Below, in pieces: positions 38,978-47,820 of a stretch of DNA of 64,000 bases. Position numbers and translations under genes: made by a program. Location of the stretch: assembly GCF_023156585.1 (NCBI RefSeq), contig NZ_JALNMI010000002.1, forward strand, positions 228,479 to 292,478, given 5' to 3'. The DNA is from Subsaxibacter sp. CAU 1640 (lineage in GTDB: Bacteria; Bacteroidota; Bacteroidia; Flavobacteriales; Flavobacteriaceae). Within the stretch, counting starts at the first letter, position 1. Every line of letters begins with the position of its first letter. Under the pieces are notes generated by a model. The model did not search any database and was not told where the DNA came from. It was given only the letters and a program-made list of their open reading frames with translations.

Positions 38978-40651
38978 TTACTTTTTTTCTTCGGATGTGT
39001 TTTCAGTTGCCTTGGTTGGCATTTCATATTGTAACACACCATTTACAAACGTTTTCAAAACATTCACTTTTGGAATGTCTTTATTGTCAATGACCATAAT
39101 GTTCTTGTCCAAAATGATAAAATCAGCAAACTTACCAACTTCAATACTTCCTTTTTCGTTTTCTTCAAAATTGGAATAGGCTGCCCAAATAGTCATACCC
39201 TGTAAGGTTTCCTCTCTACTTAAAGCGTTTTCCATCTGAAATCCTTCCAACGGATAATCTTCCAAATCTTGTCGTGCTACAGCCGAATGAAACGTCAAAA
39301 ACGGACTGACCTCCTCAACAGGAAAGTCGGTTCCAAGGGCTATTTTACCATAGACTTTCAATAAATCTTGGTAAGCATAGGCATTCTTCAGGCGTTCTTT
39401 CCCTAATCGTTCTTCTGCCCAATACATATCGCTCGTCGCGTGCGTAGGTTGTACCGACGGAATCACATTTTTGAATTTTTCAAAATCCTTTGGAGAAATG
39501 ACTTGCGCGTGTTCGATGCGCCAACGTCTATCTGACTTGTCTTTTAAAACCTTGTTGTAAATAGTCAATAATGTGTGATTGGCAGAATCTCCAATGGCGT
39601 GTGTATTCATTTGGAATTTCGAATTGGCAATACGTTGCGCAATGCTATCCAGTTTTGGAATGCTGGTGATTGGCAGACCAAAATGGTTTGGATGGTCGCT
39701 ATAAGGCTTGCGCAACAAAGCACCACGAGAACCCAGAGCGCCATCACCATAAACTTTAAAGGAGCGAACGTTCAAATAGTCTGTTTTGTAAATACCTTTG
39801 TTCAAATAGTAATCGAGGTTTTCATCAGAGGTTGAAACCATTGCATACACTCGCATCTTTAAGATGTCAGCTTTCTGCAAACTATCAATGACTTCAATGG
39901 CATCTCTATTCAATCCTGCATCATCAACGGTGGTCAATCCGTATTTAAAACAGATGTCTTGGGCAGCAATTAAGGCTTTGGCAATGTCCTTTCGGGTATT
40001 TTTTGGCCAAGCATCCATTACCAATGTTTCTGCATTGTCAATCAACACACCTGTAGGCTTTCCATCTTTTAAAACCACTTCGCCACCTTCAACCTTGCTA
40101 TCTTTAGTTACTTTGCCAAGGTTCAAAGCGGCTTGGTTACAAATTACGGCGTGACCATCAATTCTGGTAAGCACGACTGGCGTATTTGGGAACTTGGCAT
40201 CGAGCAAGTCTTTTGTTGGAAACTCCTTCTCAAGCCAATCATTTTGATCCCAGCCGCGACCAGTAATAAACTTTGCCTTGGTTCTTTTGTGAAACGCCAC
40301 CACACTATCCACCACTTCTTCAAAACTCTTGGTACCGAATAAATTAATGCTTTGCTGATTGAATCCCAATCCCAAAAAATGACAATGCGCATCAATCAGG
40401 CCAGGCAATACAGTTTGTTCTTTGGCGTCAATGATGTTGTGGCTTTCGTATTTGTCTTGGATGTCACTATTTCTTCCGATATCAAAGAATTTACCATCTT
40501 TAATAGCGAATGCTTGCGCCTTATCAAAACTGGCATTCACAGTATAAACATTGGCATTGATAACGATGGCATCTACTTTGATTTTTTCTTCATTTTTACA
40601 GGAAAAGAAGCATATAATTGCAAAGAGTATTAGGATTTTTTTCATAATCAT
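38978..40651 (-). CDS. YtcJ-like amidohydrolase lipoprotein
   Basis: A 557-residue amidohydrolase_3 family protein. It has a lipoprotein signal (KKILILFAIICFFSC); the ATG at 40645 is an equally good start. Metal ligands are visible as GLIDAHCHFLG, in HAIGDSANH, in RIEHAQV and in GTDFPVE. Members hydrolyse exocyclic amides or formyl groups on small molecules; the substrate is unknown. Outer-membrane or periplasmic location is inferred from the lipobox. Confidence 0.88.
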   Translation of the reverse strand: MIMKKILILFAIICFFSCKNEEKIKVDAIVINANVYTVNASFDKAQAFAIKDGKFFDIGRNSDIQDKYESHNIIDAKEQTVLPGLIDAHCHFLGLGFNQQSINLFGTKSFEEVVDSVVAFHKRTKAKFITGRGWDQNDWLEKEFPTKDLLDAKFPNTPVVLTRIDGHAVICNQAALNLGKVTKDSKVEGGEVVLKDGKPTGVLIDNAETLVMDAWPKNTRKDIAKALIAAQDICFKYGLTTVDDAGLNRDAIEVIDSLQKADILKMRVYAMVSTSDENLDYYLNKGIYKTDYLNVRSFKVYGDGALGSRGALLRKPYSDHPNHFGLPITSIPKLDSIAQRIANSKFQMNTHAIGDSANHTLLTIYNKVLKDKSDRRWRIEHAQVISPKDFEKFKNVIPSVQPTHATSDMYWAEERLGKERLKNAYAYQDLLKVYGKIALGTDFPVEEVSPFLTFHSAVARQDLEDYPLEGFQMENALSREETLQGMTIWAAYSNFEENEKGSIEVGKFADFIILDKNIMVIDNKDIPKVNVLKTFVNGVLQYEMPTKATENTSEEKK

Positions 40652-40664
40652 ATAGGGTTGAATA

Positions 40665-40690
40665 GGTCTCGACTCCGCTCGATCAGACAG
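40665..40690. repeat. dispersed palindromic intergenic element
   Basis: ggtctcgactccgctcgatcagacag is a copy of the ctcgactncgctcga palindrome also seen in degenerate form at 19073-19090; a weaker relative is at 42532-42554. It lies just upstream of the amidohydrolase start. Confidence 0.65.
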
Positions 40691-40705
40691 CTATGTAAAA
40701 ATAAG

Positions 40706-40731
40706 AAAAGCATCCCACTTGAGATGCTTTT
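40706..40731. terminator. bidirectional terminator after the TonB-receptor-like gene
   Basis: aaaagcatc (40706-40714) pairs with gatgctttt (40723-40731). T-runs occur on both strands. It ends the minus-strand gene at 40766. Confidence 0.8.
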
Positions 40732-40765
40732 TCAATATAATCATTAATGCAAATAATGTGTGTTT

Positions 40766-42493
40766 CTAAAAATCAAACTGATAGGTAGCACCTATCAAAA
40801 ACTGAAATCCCTGCACTGGATAATTAAACCAACGTTGATAGTTTTGGTTTGCAATGTTATTGACTTTCGCAAAGGCCGAAATCTGATCGGTGATGCGATA
40901 CCCAACGTGGGCATTGGCATCAAAATAACTGTCCAAAGTAACTGTTTGAGGGTCTGGAAGCACAAGGGTGCCAACTTCAAAAAACTGGTCTTTACGCTCG
41001 CCCACAAAGAACAGGTTAGCGCCCGCAAACCAATGTTCGTCAATCTGATAATCTACAAACAATGATCCGGTAATATCTGGCAAGTTCCAAGGTTCGGATG
41101 CGTCTTTGGTATTATACGCAAAAAACTCTGCCTTGGCACCCAACTTAAAGTTACGATTCACGTCCACACTCAATTCACCAGAAAATGCAAAGGTTTTCAA
41201 ATCATCATAAACAACATCATATGAGTTGCCCATTTGATAATCTTCGGTGGCATCGCTGAACACGGCGTTCGATTTGAACAAGGCTTTGCTTCTATCTGCA
41301 AAATAACGTGCATTGACGTTGTAGCTCATACTGTTCGACAGTTTTCCTTTGATTCCAGCGTGGACATTGTATTGTTGGTCAGTAGGTGTTATGAACAAGG
41401 TTGGCGACACAAACGGATTCTGATCCACGAAGTTTTCATACGAATTCTGAATCAAGCCACCTTCAATGCCTCCGTAGGCAATCAACAACTCGTCTACCAA
41501 ACGATAACTGGCAGTAATGTTCGGGTAGATAAAGATATCGTTGTCACCACTTTCGGTGTTGTTTAAATAGAATAGACTCACGCCCAAATTCAAGGTCAAA
41601 TCGTCTTGCGTCAATTGATATTGTGGCGCGATACCGATATTAAAGTTTCCGTATTTCAACTCTTCGTTCACGAAATAGCTTCTATCGAACGAACCACCCA
41701 AGTAATCTAAAGTCACTTTCGTAGAGATGATTTCATCCTGGATAGGCACGTCCACATTTCCTTTCACAACAAGCCTATTTTCACCACTGCCTTGATTGTC
41801 TCCAAAGCGTCTGAATCGCACAGTGGCTTGCTTGAAATAAGAATCTTCAAACTTGATTTTCCCTCCGATGTTGACGCCAGTGTACGAATGTCCAACGTCC
41901 AAAGTATCAGCAACCTCATCTAGAAAAAAGTCTTTTGGGAGCCCGTACCAATTATAATTCTTGTACAATCCGCCACCATCAACACTCCAAGAATAATCAC
42001 GTTCCTTTTTAGTATAGTTCGCGTTCAAGTTGATGTCCATAAAGTTGTCGTCTACTTGTAAGCCTTCAATACCTCCGCCAGAGGAGTGATAACTCAAATA
42101 GCCACCAACGGTTTCTCCTCTGCCCAATTCGTGATTCAAATAGACTTCGCCCAAAACAGTCGTATAATTGCCCACGCCCAACGACGCATAGTTGTCATAC
42201 AATTTGTCCTGCTTCGCTTTGTTCACAGAGGCAGCCTTGCCTTTGGCAGGTGTGAAGGTCGATGCGACTGGAATGGAAAAGATATTGTACTTCACTTCCT
42301 TTTTGGTTGTGGTCGTGGCATCATCGAGGGTAGGTGTTTCCTTGATTTTAAACGCATCGGAAATGGTAGGTGTGTAGGGTTTTACCACATTGACTACCTC
42401 GGGATCCAAGGTGTCTTTGGTTCTTTCTTGGGCAAAAAAGGTGCTGCTTGCCAAAAGCATCAGGATGAGGGTATATTTGATTTGATTCTGCAT
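40766..42493 (-). CDS. TonB-dependent receptor-like outer membrane beta-barrel
   Basis: A 575-residue outer membrane protein with a signal peptide ending TFFAQ. A short linker (DPEVVNVVKPYTPTISDAFK) precedes a barrel of many amphipathic strands, ending with an aromatic FDF C-terminus (GATYQFDF). The N-terminal plug and TonB box are missing, so it is a barrel-only relative. It is 63 bp after the TPR gene, a pairing conserved in Flavobacteriia, which suggests the TPR protein works with it at the outer membrane (inference). Confidence 0.8.
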   Translation of the reverse strand: MQNQIKYTLILMLLASSTFFAQERTKDTLDPEVVNVVKPYTPTISDAFKIKETPTLDDATTTTKKEVKYNIFSIPVASTFTPAKGKAASVNKAKQDKLYDNYASLGVGNYTTVLGEVYLNHELGRGETVGGYLSYHSSGGGIEGLQVDDNFMDINLNANYTKKERDYSWSVDGGGLYKNYNWYGLPKDFFLDEVADTLDVGHSYTGVNIGGKIKFEDSYFKQATVRFRRFGDNQGSGENRLVVKGNVDVPIQDEIISTKVTLDYLGGSFDRSYFVNEELKYGNFNIGIAPQYQLTQDDLTLNLGVSLFYLNNTESGDNDIFIYPNITASYRLVDELLIAYGGIEGGLIQNSYENFVDQNPFVSPTLFITPTDQQYNVHAGIKGKLSNSMSYNVNARYFADRSKALFKSNAVFSDATEDYQMGNSYDVVYDDLKTFAFSGELSVDVNRNFKLGAKAEFFAYNTKDASEPWNLPDITGSLFVDYQIDEHWFAGANLFFVGERKDQFFEVGTLVLPDPQTVTLDSYFDANAHVGYRITDQISAFAKVNNIANQNYQRWFNYPVQGFQFLIGATYQFDF

Positions 42494-42556
42494 AATTCTA
42501 TTTAAAATTCAAAAATTAAAAATGTCATCTCGACTTCACTAAAGGAGACGGCCATT

Positions 42557-45500
42557 TTAATCTTCCGTGGTGATTGATGAATTTGTTTTGGCTTCTTCTG
42601 TTTTGATTTTGTTCAATTCGGTTCTAGCTTCGGCGACCACATCATCAAACTCTGCAAAGTTGTTGATGACGGATTCCAAAATATACGTGGCCTGGAAGGC
42701 ATCTTTCAAAGCATAGAAATTCTTCGCCATCACCACAAGACCTTTCGCCGAATAATATTTATAGCTGCTATAGTCCTTGGCAAGGCGTTGTATGACCGTG
42801 TTACTGGCTTCATACTGTCCGTCCTTATTTTTAAAGTAACCGTTATAGTATAAGGCTTCCGCTGCCAAGGCGCCTGTGGCAATTTTCTCCACCTCGGCAT
42901 AAGCGGTTTTAGCTTTCGCTTCGTTACCTGTCTTAATGGCAGAACGCGCGATGATGATTTTCGCATCGCTCTTCACTTTGTTGTCCAATTTCGAACTCGC
43001 CAACACCTTTTCGGCATACGCCTCGGCATCGCGATAGTTATCCAACTGGTAGTACGCATTCATCAGATTCGATTGTGCGTAAGTCACGTTCTGTGGATAA
43101 TCAGCTTCGGTTTCGAGACGCTTCAAGATGGGTAAGGCCTTGTTCCATTGGGACGCGTTCAAATAGGTTTCAGACAATTTCACCAAGGATTGCTCCGTGT
43201 ATTCGCCTTTCGGACGGTTGACCACATATTCGTAATGCGGTTGTGCGTTTTCCGGAAGGTTTTTCTTCGTGTATAACTCCGCGAGATAAAAATGCGCTTT
43301 CAAGGCACTCATTCCGTTAGGGAAGTCATTCAAATAACGGTTGAATTGCTTAATCGCATTGTCGGTGTTGCCATCCAAATACTGCTTTTCTGCCGCGAGA
43401 TAACTCGTGTTGTCCAATTCTGCATCGGTGACATTCACATAATCAAGCGTTTTCACCCAAGCGGCATACTCGTCCACGCGTCCCAAATCGATATAAATTA
43501 ATCTGGCAGTGCTGACCGCCTGAATGGCTTCTTCGGAATTCGGATAATCGCGCGCTACTTTCTTGAATTTCTCCAAGGCATCGGTATTTCGGCTGGCGTT
43601 ATAGTGCACCAGACCTTGACGCAACAAGGCTTTTGGTACGAACACGCTGGTCTTGTACTCGTTATTCATTCGGTCGTACATTGCCATCGCTTTGTCGGTT
43701 TGGTTCGCCTTCACGTAAGAGTTTGCCAACTCATACATCGCATCGTCACGCAACGGCGACTTCGCGTAGCGGTCGATAAAACTGTTGAGTTCCTGCATTT
43801 TGGTACTGCCCTGCCCTATGTAGCCGTAGCTCATCGCTTTTTGAAATGCGGCATAGTCAGTTTCGATTTCGTTCAGCGCCATCGCTTTATCATAAGCGGC
43901 TATCGCTTCTTGGTAATTGCTCGACACAAAATAGCCATCGCCCAATCGCAAATAGGCATCATTCAAACGGAGCTTGTCGTCCTTATGATTGGCAATAAAA
44001 TCCTTAAACAAGCCTGTCGCCTGACTGTAATTCTTCTGTTTAAAATAGGTATAAGCCAAGTTATAGTCCAGATTGGTCCATTCTGGGGTGTTTTTGGCCT
44101 CGGCTTGCTGTTGAAACTGCTTGAAACCAATCAAGGCATCGGCAAAATTCCCAATGTTATAATCGCTTTCGGCTTTCCAAAAGGTGGCACGAGCCGTAAA
44201 CTTTGCGTCGCGCGGTTCCTTCAGTGATTTTTCAAATAAACTCTTCGCTTCGGCGTAATTCCCTTCATTGTACACCTCAATTCCTCTATAGAAGGTCACT
44301 TTTTGATAAGCGACCTTGTTCTCAAAGCTACTTTTGCCTTCCAGCAACTTCAAGGCTTCCTTATAATTCTTTGAGGTGATGTAACTGTCTATCAAGAGCG
44401 TCTCAATTTCCTCGCGCATCGCGGTTTTCGGATATTGGTTTAGATAGCTTGTGAGCACTTGCGGCACCGACTGGTATGGGTTCCCGATTTCGTAACTTAT
44501 TTTCGCATAGTTATACCACGCGTCTTCCTGAATTTTGAGGTCGTAATCCATCTGCGAGGCATTGCGAAAGGCATTCAGCGCCTCTTGCTTCTTGTCGAGA
44601 TTGATGTAGCTTTCGCCCAAATGATAGTAGGCATTCTGCGCCACGCTGTTATTACCGCCTACAATCTTGTTAAACTCCGAAATGGCCGCTTCAAAGTTGT
44701 TTTGCTTGTAGTAAGCATAGCCCAACTGATAGTAATCAGTGTTGTTCCACTTGCCGCCCTTACCCTTGTACTCTTTCAGGTATGGGATGGCCTCGTCGTA
44801 GCGTTTTAGGTTAAAGAGACTCTCGCCAATAATCTTGTTCAGCTCTGATTTTTCTGCGGGACTACTTTTCGGCATCTGTTCCTTCGCCATTTCAATCGCC
44901 TTCTCAAAATTGCCGAGCTTAAAGTTCAAATCCGCCTGATAGTACGAGAGTTTTTCAGCATATTGCTCGTTGTCGCTTACCTGTTCAAAGTATTCATTCG
45001 CCTTGTTATAATCATCACCTTCATAGGCCATAAACCCGATGTAGTATTTCGCCTGCGAGCCATACTCCTTGCTGTTCACCACACGGTTAAGGTACTTTTG
45101 CGCACCCGCTTCATCCTTTGTGGAGTAGAGCGAATAGCCATAATTGAAGGAAAACTTGTCGCGCTCGGTGCGTGATATGCTGCCTTCATCCACCTTTTCG
45201 TACCATTTGCGTGCGTAGGCGTATTTTCCGTTGTCGAAATAGTAATCTGCCACATCGAGATACGCCGTGTTCTTCTTGGTAGAGGTTGGGTAGGTCTCTA
45301 CAAAGTCCTCAATGAGGCTGTCGGCGTTGATTTGATTAAGGCGCACGGCGCAATTGGCGTAGTAATACACCGCATCGCTTTTGAGCTGCTCGTCATCAGT
45401 AGCGTCGATGATCTTGTCGAACATACTCTGTGCCGCCTGATACTGCTTATTGTTGTATAGTGTGAGGGCCTTTTGATAGTCTACCAAGTCATTGGTATAC

Positions 45501-45577
45501 GTGGCCGATAGTTGGGCAAAACTGAAGGCGTGCAGCCACACGATAGCGGCAAACACGATGATTTTTTTATGAGCCAT
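42557..45577 (-). CDS. secreted tetratricopeptide repeat protein
   Basis: A 1006-residue protein with a signal peptide (to about residue 22, FSFAQ). The rest is a solenoid of more than 20 TPR-like units, for example YQKALTLYNNKQYQAAQSMF, DEAIPYLKEYKGKGGKWNN and PNSEEAIQAVSTARLIYIDL. TPR proteins of this type are periplasmic assembly scaffolds. It is more G+C-rich than the accessory segment upstream. Operon with the barrel protein gene. Confidence 0.88.
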   Translation of the reverse strand: MAHKKIIVFAAIVWLHAFSFAQLSATYTNDLVDYQKALTLYNNKQYQAAQSMFDKIIDATDDEQLKSDAVYYYANCAVRLNQINADSLIEDFVETYPTSTKKNTAYLDVADYYFDNGKYAYARKWYEKVDEGSISRTERDKFSFNYGYSLYSTKDEAGAQKYLNRVVNSKEYGSQAKYYIGFMAYEGDDYNKANEYFEQVSDNEQYAEKLSYYQADLNFKLGNFEKAIEMAKEQMPKSSPAEKSELNKIIGESLFNLKRYDEAIPYLKEYKGKGGKWNNTDYYQLGYAYYKQNNFEAAISEFNKIVGGNNSVAQNAYYHLGESYINLDKKQEALNAFRNASQMDYDLKIQEDAWYNYAKISYEIGNPYQSVPQVLTSYLNQYPKTAMREEIETLLIDSYITSKNYKEALKLLEGKSSFENKVAYQKVTFYRGIEVYNEGNYAEAKSLFEKSLKEPRDAKFTARATFWKAESDYNIGNFADALIGFKQFQQQAEAKNTPEWTNLDYNLAYTYFKQKNYSQATGLFKDFIANHKDDKLRLNDAYLRLGDGYFVSSNYQEAIAAYDKAMALNEIETDYAAFQKAMSYGYIGQGSTKMQELNSFIDRYAKSPLRDDAMYELANSYVKANQTDKAMAMYDRMNNEYKTSVFVPKALLRQGLVHYNASRNTDALEKFKKVARDYPNSEEAIQAVSTARLIYIDLGRVDEYAAWVKTLDYVNVTDAELDNTSYLAAEKQYLDGNTDNAIKQFNRYLNDFPNGMSALKAHFYLAELYTKKNLPENAQPHYEYVVNRPKGEYTEQSLVKLSETYLNASQWNKALPILKRLETEADYPQNVTYAQSNLMNAYYQLDNYRDAEAYAEKVLASSKLDNKVKSDAKIIIARSAIKTGNEAKAKTAYAEVEKIATGALAAEALYYNGYFKNKDGQYEASNTVIQRLAKDYSSYKYYSAKGLVVMAKNFYALKDAFQATYILESVINNFAEFDDVVAEARTELNKIKTEEAKTNSSITTED

Positions 45578-45602
45578 TCATGTCGTTTTTTGTTTGACGA
45601 TT

Positions 45603-45610
45603 CAAAGATA
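45603..45610 (-). promoter_or_regulatory. -7 element of the TPR-barrel operon
   Basis: TATCTTTG on the minus strand matches TAnnTTTG and lies 25 bp before the TPR gene ATG. The -33 element is not evident. Confidence 0.55.
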
Positions 45611-45737
45611 TGGGAATCTTAAAAGTAATAACGATGGGATTTGCGATTAATTATAAACAGGGTTATTAAAAGGTGTGCTTTTGGCTGTTAGCCGTTAGCC
45701 TTTGGATGTGGGTGGATGGGTATGGTTTTTTGAGTGC

Positions 45738-45989
45738 GAGACATTGCATGGTAGACGCGAGACATTGCTTGGTGTGCCCGAGACATTGGGTGGTGGACGC
45801 AAGACATTGCTTGGTGCGCCCGAGACATTGCTTGGTGGACTTGAGACATTGCGTGGTATGACCGAGACATTGGGCGGTGTGGCTGGGATATTGCGTGGTG
45901 GACGTGAGACATTGCGTGGTGTGACCGAGACATTTCATGGTGTGGGTGGGACATTGCGTGGTGGACGCGGGACATTGCGTGGTGCTAAT
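45738..45989. repeat. 21-bp minisatellite, 12 copies
   Basis: Twelve consecutive 21-bp units share the core gagacattgcntggtg; no unit is interrupted. The variable 3' ends alternate between a gacgc and a tgccc/tgacc type, giving a 42-bp higher-order unit in most of the array. Because 21 is a multiple of three, all frames repeat and give false ORFs. The stop codon of the 45985-46242 gene falls inside the last unit. Confidence 0.95.
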
Positions 45990-46242
45990 GTGGACCTAGA
46001 ATTTTTGTGAAAAGTTGTTGTGGGGTTTGGTTTTTTGTGAGGTTGTAGAGCTTTGCGGAGAGTTTATAAGTGGCATGAATTTTATTGACTTGGGTGTCTG
46101 CGTGGCAGTTTAATTTTATTAAGCTGTTTAGGCTACCTTCTAGAAATACAATGTTCATGATTTCTTGTTGTTGGTTTCTGGATAGGTTAGGTACTTTATT
46201 TGCTTTGAGAAGCTCGCTGTAATAGTTTGTGTATTTCATCAT
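45985..46242 (-). CDS. small hypothetical protein
   Basis: An 85-residue protein from the ATG at 46242 (a second ATG follows at once; a GTG at 46260 overlaps the promoter). It is predicted helical (KYTNYYSELLKANKVPNLSR, then EIMNIVFLEGSLNSLIKL). No family recognised. A TAATTTTG promoter element lies 18 bp upstream and a palindrome overlaps the -33 region, which supports it being a real gene. The last codons and the stop lie in the minisatellite, so its C-terminus may have been altered by repeat expansion. Confidence 0.5.
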   Translation of the reverse strand: MMKYTNYYSELLKANKVPNLSRNQQQEIMNIVFLEGSLNSLIKLNCHADTQVNKIHATYKLSAKLYNLTKNQTPQQLFTKILGPH

Positions 46243-46259
46243 AGAGATTATTGAATACA

Positions 46260-46295
46260 CAAAATTACTTATGATTGTAGCAGGATGTTGCTACA
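46260..46295 (-). promoter_or_regulatory. promoter with operator-like palindrome for the 45985-46242 gene
   Basis: TAATTTTG (46267-46260, minus) fits TAnnTTTG. Just upstream, tgtagca/tgctaca (46276-46282 and 46289-46295) is a perfect 7-bp inverted repeat in the place where the -33 box would be. Confidence 0.5.
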
Positions 46296-46307
46296 GAATG
46301 TAGAAAT

Positions 46308-46480
46308 ATGGAGTTTGAAGCTTGTAGCTGGAAGTTGGGAGTTGGGAGTTGGGAGATGAAATATAAGCGAGAATGCACGGATTGCAAATCCGCGCTATCG
46401 GGGCAAAGTCAGAAGACTTCGCAGAGCTGGGGCAGTTTGAGAGCGCAAATGGCATTTCATCGACTTTCTAACCCGTTCAT
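46308..46480. repeat. degenerate dispersed intergenic repeats
   Basis: The segment contains three tandem 7-bp agttggg units (46333-46353) in a context agcttgtagctggaagttgg, then a small palindrome cggatt-gca-aatccg (46378-46392) and gaagacttc (46412-46420). Both styles are dispersed non-coding repeats in Bacteroidota, and translating them gives false proteins of the type SWKLGVGSWE and CTDCKSALSG. Between 46243 and 46514 nothing else is seen. Confidence 0.65.
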
Positions 46481-46514
46481 CCCAACACAAAATCAACCAA
46501 TCTGAATATTTACT

Positions 46515-46592
46515 ATGTTTAGAGCATTCTCCCTTCCAATATTATCATTAGTTTGCATTTTGGCAACTAGTTTATTTATTCAATCAAACTAA
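46515..46592 (+). CDS. possible 25-aa hydrophobic micropeptide upstream of the ABC-3C operon
   Basis: ATG at 46515 to TAA at 46592 encodes a 25-residue peptide made almost entirely of a membrane-helix-like stretch (FSLPILSLVCILATSLFI). The stop is four bases before the ATG of the nuclease gene. No ribosome binding site is clear. It could be a leader peptide, a membrane micropeptide of the system, or chance; only its position argues for meaning. Confidence 0.3.
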   Translation: MFRAFSLPILSLVCILATSLFIQSN

Positions 46593-46596
46593 ATAA

Positions 46597-47820
46597 ATGA
46601 AATCTATACAAGAACAACATAGTGCGGGACCAATAGCAGTAGGCTTCGATTACCAATTCTATTATTTTATGCTTATGGCGTTAGAGTTGAGGCATGGGGA
46701 AAAAGTAGGATTTGAAGTAAAGGATGATGTCCATATTGATAAAGAAGATGGAACGACATTATTGTACCAAACAAAACACACCACTTTAAAAAATGCCGAT
46801 GGAACTTCGCAAAATCTAACAACAATGGATTTGGATATGTGGAAGACATTAAGTAATTGGGCATCCTTCATTAATGAAGCGGCTTCAAAAATAGATTTTT
46901 TAAAAAAACATTCCTTCATTTTAATAACGAACAAAAATGAGAATAACAATAAATTTATGGAGTCTCTCGCAACTTTCAAAAAGGATTTAAAAACTAATGC
47001 AGTAATTGATACAATAAGCAGTATTGAAAATAAAACAACAGACACCTCATTAAAAAAATACTGTGCAAATATTCGAAAAATAGGTTCTAGAGCTCTAAAA
47101 TTGTTTTTCCAAAAACTTACAATTGAAACTGACACTGATAATATTATTGGCAAAATCAAAGAAAGACTATTTATATGCTATAGAGATGAACATATTGTAG
47201 AGACTGTATATAATAGTCTTTATTCAAATTTACAATCTTCAAAGTATTTGGAAATAACAGCAGGAAAAAAATTTGAAGTTACTTTTGAAGATTTTTCAAA
47301 TAAATTTGCAAGGTGTTTTAAAACTTCAACAGAAATAAAAAAACTACCTCTAAGAGAATTTCCCATTCTAATTCCTGAAAACCCAGAAGAACAAATTTTT
47401 ATAAAACAACTAATTGATATAGGTGAGATTCATAAAGGTTCTGAAGATGTTATTGAATATACAACGCTAATGCTTCAGTTCCTAAAGAATTTTACATATT
47501 GGTCGGATGATGAAAATTTCATTTTATTATCAGAAGCTGATGAATTCAAGAAAGATAGTATCACGAGATGGAAGAATGAATTTAAATCTAAATATAGGGC
47601 AATTGAAGAAAAGATAAAAGCAGGCTCTAACATTGTTGATCTGGATGACGAAATAAAACATTTAAGCTTAGGTATAGTCGATTATATTAGAAAACTTGAC
47701 TTAAGAATTGGTGATTACATGCCTTTAGGAATAAATTTTTCAAACGGTCATTACTATTTACTTTCAAATGATTTAGAAATAGGCTGGCATTATGACTGGA
47801 AAAACAAATACAAAAAATGA
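46597..47820 (+). CDS. ABC-three-component system effector with Cap4/DUF4297-like nuclease domain
   Basis: A 407-residue protein, first gene of the defence operon. The N-terminus resembles the PD-(D/E)XK nuclease domain of Cap4/DUF4297: a helix with GFDYQFYYFMLMAL (Q20), then FEVKDDVHID (E40, D44), then YQTKH (Q58, K60). This is the expected order helix-Q, D, QxK. The C-terminus ends NGHYYLLSNDLEIGWHYDW, which resembles the C-terminal interaction domain of ABC-3C effectors. A DNA-cutting effector held by the ATPase is therefore likely. It overlaps the next gene by ATGA. Base composition is much more A+T-rich than flanking genes. Profile comparison with Cap4 and ABC-3C CTD models would decide. 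Confidence 0.65.
   Translation: MKSIQEQHSAGPIAVGFDYQFYYFMLMALELRHGEKVGFEVKDDVHIDKEDGTTLLYQTKHTTLKNADGTSQNLTTMDLDMWKTLSNWASFINEAASKIDFLKKHSFILITNKNENNNKFMESLATFKKDLKTNAVIDTISSIENKTTDTSLKKYCANIRKIGSRALKLFFQKLTIETDTDNIIGKIKERLFICYRDEHIVETVYNSLYSNLQSSKYLEITAGKKFEVTFEDFSNKFARCFKTSTEIKKLPLREFPILIPENPEEQIFIKQLIDIGEIHKGSEDVIEYTTLMLQFLKNFTYWSDDENFILLSEADEFKKDSITRWKNEFKSKYRAIEEKIKAGSNIVDLDDEIKHLSLGIVDYIRKLDLRIGDYMPLGINFSNGHYYLLSNDLEIGWHYDWKNKYKK

Noticed and set aside
43604-44227. 207-aa plus-strand frame opposite the TPR gene
   Set aside because: Shadow of the TPR coding sequence, favoured by its higher G+C and repeat structure.
45666-45975. Open frames on both strands with 7-residue periodicity such as CLGHTTQ and MSRVHHA
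   Set aside because: All are produced by the 21-bp minisatellite, whose period is a multiple of three; no start signal or family supports any of them.
45738-45989. Possible CRISPR array
   Set aside because: Units are 21 bp with no unique spacers between them and no cas genes nearby.
46308-46505. 65-aa plus-strand frame containing CTDCKSALSG
   Set aside because: It is a translation of dispersed non-coding repeats, a known kind of false gene in Bacteroidota.
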